DNA of 64,000 nucleotides from Erigeron canadensis (lineage: Eukaryota > Streptophyta > Magnoliopsida > Asterales > Asteraceae): positions 44,276,275 through 44,340,274 of the forward strand of contig NC_057764.1 in the NCBI RefSeq assembly GCF_010389155.1. The letters are read 5' to 3'. How positions within the stretch are numbered: the first letter of the stretch is position 1; each line of letters starts with the position of its first letter. This document shows, one piece after another, positions 58,673-64,000 of this stretch. The notes under the pieces were generated by a model. It saw only the letters and a program-made list of their open reading frames with translations, ran no database searches and was not told the DNA's origin. The position numbers and the translations under genes are program-made.

Positions 58673-59623
58673 CATAAAGCTTCTTTAAAGGTATTTTAGG
58701 AAGTTCAGGAATAAAGTGTTTGGGGAAATATAAATTATAAGGGTAAAATAGGAAATTTAAAGACAAAGTTTTTAATTTGTGGAGAGGGTAGTTTGTTTAT
58801 ACAGGGAATATAGATTTATGTTCTAAACACCTTTTACATTTCTTTCTATTGTCATCATATCTATTCATATCCGTGTATTTTTAACATATTATGTTAATAA
58901 ATTTGAGCGATGAAATTTACGCTATTTAAAAATCTTGTAAAATGTCTATATAATGTGATAAACCTTTAAAACATGTTTATTGAATGTATCCGATTATATG
59001 TGTCAACCATATAAGCTGTTACGTGTAAGTTATTAATTGGTCAAGTACGTCCAATAACCGAGATATAAAAGTTCATTACATAACATAGACATTTTACGAT
59101 TTTTTTACATAACATATAATATTTGATAATAGTTAGTTACATTCATATATAATAATCCCAATTTTATATTTCTTTGTTTTTTTAAAGTTATTTTCAATTC
59201 AGACGTGCTGGATGCAATTTTAACCAACAAATCGCTGGACCTCCAACCCACTCCTCATGAAAAATACATTCAGATGAGAAACCCAAAACTCAAATCTGAA
59301 ACCTTTGGAAAAACTCATTGGGGCCCACATGAAGAATTTAGAAGATACCAGTAATACCACTAATCAACCCACATATTTCTTTATTAACTTCTAATTTATG
59401 TTCCAAACACTTTTTCAAAGATATTTTGAATTTCCGTAAACATGGACGATCCTTGACAAATCTTTAATACATATCACCAAAGATGTGCATTTACCGTTCA
59501 ATTTAAGTGTTCGATTGTGTCAATTTATTCTTAATATATACAACTCCTAAGGGCACGAGAGGCACAATATATTAATTTTAAATCGATTTAATTGGGTAAT
59601 AATAAACGCACAATACTTTTTAA
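58673..59623. other. Intergenic, nothing recognised
   Basis: AT-rich DNA between two transposons. No coding signal seen. Confidence 0.5.
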
Positions 59624-60551
59624 GAGAAAATATCATATTTGCCATTAAAGAACTTGTAAGTATCATATTTATCCGATTAAATTTTAAAATATCAAAAATG
59701 GCATTATTAAACTTTAAAAATATCAAAATTACCAAAATGATTAAATTTAATCAATATAAACATTAAAATCTTAATAATTATTGAATAAAATTTGGAAATT
59801 ACAACTATACCCATTTTAATTAAATCCTTAATTACATTACATAAGCAAAATCCCAAATAACATAATGCGATCTTTACTTCCTGCCTCAAACCCCAATATT
59901 TTTCTTCCCTCGTTATCAATTAGGTCGTTCATAAACATGTCTTTATTGGTGATTAGCCATACTCTTGATCATGTTGCCATTATTTTTCTTCTTCTCTAAT
60001 AATCAATTTTATCAAGTAAGGTCTATATCTATCTCCTTACATTGTTGTTTAAGATGAATTTCCAAGTTCAATTCATATTATAATCGGTGATATCTCTTTA
60101 CATGACTTTTTTTTAAAGAAACACAACTACCCATAATCCCATATCATGCTATGCTAAATACATACTTTGCTAATGATTGTTAGTTCTTCATCATTCTAGT
60201 CACAAATTGGCTTGAATACATGAGAAATATACCCATTAAATGAGATAAAATCGGACAACAAAATATTGTTTGTCAATGAGTTTTGAGAACAAAATGAGTT
60301 TGATATCTAGTTTGGAACGTCAGTTACATGTAATTAGGATAATTATAATTAAATAAAAGATGGTATAATTGTAATTTGCAAATGTCATTCTAATAATTTT
60401 TATGGATTTTAATGTTTATATTGATTAAATTTAATAATTTGGGTACTTTTGATATTTTAAAAGTTTAATAATGATATTTTTCATATTTCAAATTTTAATT
60501 GGATAAATATGGTATTTACAGTCTCACTAGTGGCATATATGATATTCACCC
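59624..60551. mobile_element. Mutator-like miniature element B (928 bp)
   Basis: Left terminus GAGAAAATATCATATTTGCC; right terminus, read inward, GGGTGAATATCATATATGCC. Both continue into the same ATTTATCCGATTAAATTTTAAAATATC and TTAAACTTTAAAAATATCAAAATTACC blocks as element A. Left flank TACTTTTTAA and right flank TACTTTTAA look like a 9-bp duplication with one T gained. Interior matches to element A in reverse (ACTCTTGATCAT; GATATCAAACT) show the two copies are in opposite orientation. Confidence 0.78.
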
Positions 60552-63079
60552 TACTTTTAATCCATCCATAATCTTTATACATAATAAAAAATGATTGTTT
60601 TTTAAACTATTTTTAGAAATAATTATGATGTGTTATGTCTACAATTTTTTTCAAAATGTTTTTATTATGTCATATTTAATTAATAATCTTTTTAAAGATA
60701 AATAGTCCATTAAATATTTTAAAAATATTTATTCTATTTATGATATCTACAAATTTATTTTTTGTGTTAGAAACAAAGTAAATTCTTTTTAATATAATAT
60801 CATGAAATGTCTTTTATGTTTTGTTAATGCAATACGTACTAATATCTATAAATTATTGTGTTAATCAATTTAATATCTCCAAGTAGTTATAATATATTAA
60901 CAACAAAAATTATATACACTTTTTAAGATTTTTTTTTGCTTTTAAAATTTAGTTAAAATGTACGGGTTAACTTTGGTTGATTAGCTAGTGTATATATATA
61001 TATATATATATATGCATCAAAAATCTATATTGTATAAAGATATAATATAAATATTGTTTTTGACAGATGAAAAGGGTTGTGTCTATCATCTCTCGTTTTT
61101 AATTTATATACTTTTTGATGTTTATACTTGATTGTCATATTTCATTGAAACTTTATGTTGAAAATTTATTAACAAAATAACCCCAAAAATGATGCAAATT
61201 ATGTTTTATTACAAAATTTTACAAAATAAAAATAATGATTTCATCCATATATCCTTTGTATTTCATGCAGTGGTACTAAGCAATGATATAAACGTAAAGC
61301 ATAAGGGATGTCCATCACACATTCACACCCATGCTTACTCTTATACAATAGATACTTGTGGAAATAAAATGACTTCTTCCCATTACCAAAACCCCATACC
61401 ATTTTATATACAGCTTCCTCTTATTGCATTATTGACATTGTCAAATTAAGAGAAAAAAGTCTTCAAACATCAATACATTTAGGGGCATGAGATATGCTTA
61501 CAAATATACCTAAAAGTATGTTTAATCGATTTAAATTAATTTTGACACATGAATTATACATTTTCTCTTTCGTAATATTTATTATTGAATATGTACCTAA
61601 ACGATGTTGCTAACCATTTAAGGTATGTTTGATGATAGTTTTTCACTGAGTTTTTTGAAAGTTTTAACTTTTAACTTTAAACTATATGCTACTTTCATGT
61701 TAAAAAATTTATTTTGATGCAACTAGTTTAACTTTTATTTAAAAGAAAAAACTTCAAAATAAAACGTTACTTCTGATCTTTTTGTTTAGCTTACACAAAT
61801 ACCCCTTTCACATTTTTTGCTTGAAGTTATTAATATCATTTTTAAAAAAAATTTATTTTAGCTATTTACACTTATAAGTTGTAGCTATAGCTACCTTACC
61901 AAACATCTCTAAAAAAAAAATAAAAGTTCCAATTTAAAATTTTGCTTAAAAACTACAATTTACAGCTCCAAATAAAAGCTCTAGTTATAAGTTACAGTTT
62001 TTAAGCAAAAAATACCCATAGTCTACAGGACACTGAATATATTGCAACTGATCGTTATTTCACAGGAAAAATTTATATAAGATATTTTTCTACAATAGTG
62101 AAATTCATTTTTATTGTTTATACACATGTGATCACCAATCATCTCATTAATACTTACGTACATATGCTCATAGAATTATATATACACGTATGCTCATTTA
62201 TAAATTTATTACTCGTCTTCTTCTTCATCATCGTACAATGGAGAGATACTCATGTTTACGTATAATTGTAAAACTCAAATTTGCATAAAAAAAATAAAAA
62301 AGTTATAACAAAATTAAAATCTAACAATTTTAATACGAAATAAATCAATTAGGTAAAAACTTTCAAAGAAATAATCAAAATAAAACAAGAAAGTTCATAT
62401 AATTTGAACATTGTAGTTGACGATTTTTAACAATTCATTCGTTTAAAAGTGTTTTGTTTTATGTAATAAATCAAAAACAGATATAAGCTAGTTAATAATT
62501 ATAATTGACAAATAAATCTAAACAAATTAGTTTAAAATTTTAATTTTTATGTAGTAAATTAAAAGTAGGTATCAGCTTAGTTAATTATTTTAATAAAAAA
62601 TGATAAAATTCTAAACATTAGCATAAAAATTCTTCTAAAGTCTTATAGATGTGGCTAGTGGATTCCATTTAATCTCTTTTCAAATCTTACTACTTGAATT
62701 TTCACATGTCACAATCCAATAAATTAGAAGAATTTTTAAGCTAATCATTTAAGAGGATTAATTATTTTCTCTATTTTAATTATTCTTTTTAGGGAAAATA
62801 TACTATGTTTTTTATCATCCAAAAATGAATATATACTTATTGGCTTGTTGCCTTCAAAAATAAAAATTGAAAACGCGTCTGCTTATTTCGAACGCAGTAT
62901 CCCCCGTAACATTCCCGCGTACTTCAACGATCATTAAATCAACACATCCGCCTGACCGCCTCAATTTCAGATTCTCAGTCTCGCCCCAAACCCTAATTAA
63001 ATTTGCAAACTAATATTTTTTGTCGATTTTTTTTTCCGTATAATATCTATAAAGATACACATCTATCTATACATATATT
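60552..63079. other. Intergenic AT-rich DNA and promoter side of the last gene
   Basis: Includes an (AT)n run (60990-61013) and, at about 61620-62030, an inverted pair (CTTTTAACTTTAAACTATATGC and similar, against CTCTAGTTATAAGTTACAGTTTTTAAG), perhaps a decayed MITE. From about 62870 the composition rises (GAACGCAGTATCCCCCGTAAC, CCGCCTGACCGCCTC, CAAACCCTAATT), which is typical of a plant 5' untranslated region leading to the ATG at 63080. Confidence 0.5.
60990..61013. repeat. (AT)n microsatellite
   Basis: An AT dinucleotide run of about 24 bp. Confidence 0.9.
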
Positions 63080-63145
63080 ATGATTCGGGAAACATCTTCA
63101 GTTCAAGATCCAGATATCAATCGTGATACAGCCGACAATCATCAG
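63080..63145 (+). CDS. First coding exon of a gene continuing past the window
   Basis: ATG at 63080 opens a 22-codon exon, MIRETSSVQDPDINRDTADN then HQ, ending CATCAG|GTACAC in phase 0. The sequence before it is leader-like (pyrimidine-rich with CCAAACCCTAATT), a common setting for plant start codons. No further exon is evident up to 64000; the DNA there is T-rich and intron-like (about 63146-64000). The exon is too short to assign a family. Confidence 0.5.
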
Positions 63146-64000
63146 GTACACTCACTATATCTATCAATTTGTTATCTTTACAACATTTGGATTATTATTT
63201 CTTTATATAACTTCACTTTTTAAAGATATCATTAGTTATTGTATAGAATCTTTGGAATCTTGCTGATTATTCCAAATAGGTTTAACATGATAATAACTGA
63301 CGCCCACTTAAATCTTGGTAGGAATTGTTACTGTTCTTATGCTCCTTTGTATTTACTAAGTATTACTATTACTATATATCTAATAATAAAAATATTTTGG
63401 CAAGTATTATTTCATTTGATAAGGGGTTTTTTCTGTTTATTTTTTGTGGGTCTTTTTGTTTATATTTTTGTTGATTTGGTTTTGGTATACAACTATACAT
63501 CCATTATATTTGCTATTGACTTGCCATGTTTTCGTCTATTATGACTTTTGGGGTTGGATTTGTTTTTGAAGTTTTCAATTGCTTTTGCATTTCTCAACTA
63601 CTACAACACTTAAAACACCCGTTTTGACTTCTCTTGTACTTTGAGGCTTGTACTTGAGAGTTGATCGTGTGTATCTAGGTTGTTGTTGTAATGGGGATTG
63701 CTTTAGCTTTTGAGTTTTCCCACTTTTAATGATTTTGATATATCAATTACTAAGGTTATATATATTTTTGAAAAATTCCTAACGGTTTTGTCGTTTTTAA
63801 CTACCCCAACAGTTAAACACTCGTTTCAACTTCTCTTGTACTTGAGGGTTGATCTTGTGTATCTAGATTGTTGTTGTAGCGCGTTTTGCACCTGATTTTG
63901 ACTTCCCCTACTTAATGTGGTTTTTACGTTTTTTAATAACGGGGTTGCATATGTTTTTGAGTTGTTCAATTGCTTTTGTATTCTGCACTACTAGAACGCT

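Noticed and set aside
60572..60986. Possible Helitron (TCTTTATACATAATAAAA start, GATTAGCTAG|T end)
   Set aside because: There is no convincing GC-rich hairpin before the CTAG, and TC/CTAG ends are common by chance in AT-rich DNA.
1..64000. CRISPR arrays, rRNA genes, bacterial operons, viral genes
   Set aside because: No regularly spaced identical repeats with unique spacers, no rRNA-like sequence and no viral replicase or coat motifs were seen; gene structure is eukaryotic throughout.

Overview
This 64 kb window is nuclear DNA from a flowering plant. The genes have spliced, GT-AG intron structures, the intergenic DNA is AT-rich, and transposon remnants are dense. A eudicot of the daisy family (Asteraceae) is my best guess, mainly because the second profilin resembles daisy-family pollen profilins as I remember them. 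That assignment is an inference. No bacterial operon, CRISPR array, rRNA gene or convincing tRNA gene was seen.

Recognisable genes, in order: an OXIDATIVE STRESS 3 (OXS3)-like gene (minus, 4668-5625); a U4/U6 snRNP PRP3/RDM16-type splicing factor gene (plus, 14858-18811) that reads as broken; a 131-aa profilin (minus, 20889-22634); an unrecognised four-exon gene (plus, 30960-33938) with one frameshift; a 133-aa profilin (minus, 36355-37687); a seven-exon Derlin (minus, 39282-44922); a three-exon HAD-type plant acid phosphatase (plus, 49603-52484); a single-exon secreted leucine-rich-repeat protein of the LRX/At4g06744-like kind (minus, 56439-57701); and the first exon of a gene that runs off the right edge (plus, from 63080). 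They are ordinary unrelated plant genes, not a pathway cluster. The two profilins are same-strand paralogues about 14 kb apart with identical intron positions.

The space between is a transposon mosaic, and many boundaries can be set from target-site duplications (TSDs). There are four short Mutator-like TIR elements (2194-3687, 54795-56131, and an oppositely oriented pair at about 45310-46283 and 59624-60551). hAT-type miniature elements with 8-bp TSDs lie at about 7946-8142, 29165-29773 and 58288-58664, with a less certain one at 23775-24108. Helitron-type elements lie at 9898-11555 and 25942-27276. There is a complete tRNA-derived SINE with 8-bp TSD (23410-23650), a complete 1143-bp solo LTR with 5-bp TSD inside a Derlin intron (41726-42868), a short copia-type LTR plus primer-binding site inside an intron of the unrecognised gene (31725-31975), and two foldback MITE copies in opposite orientation (5938-6196, 6656-6917).

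The points most worth checking are: (a) the PRP3 and unrecognised genes each lose frame in a short C run where one extra C restores everything, and PRP3 also has an in-frame TAG; (b) a nearby diverged copy of the Helitron target at 9551-9610 preserves the empty site and so dates and delimits the 9898-11555 insertion; (c) the 25942-27276 Helitron-like element carries an inverted copy of its own 5' end. I found no clear case of a wholly new biological system.
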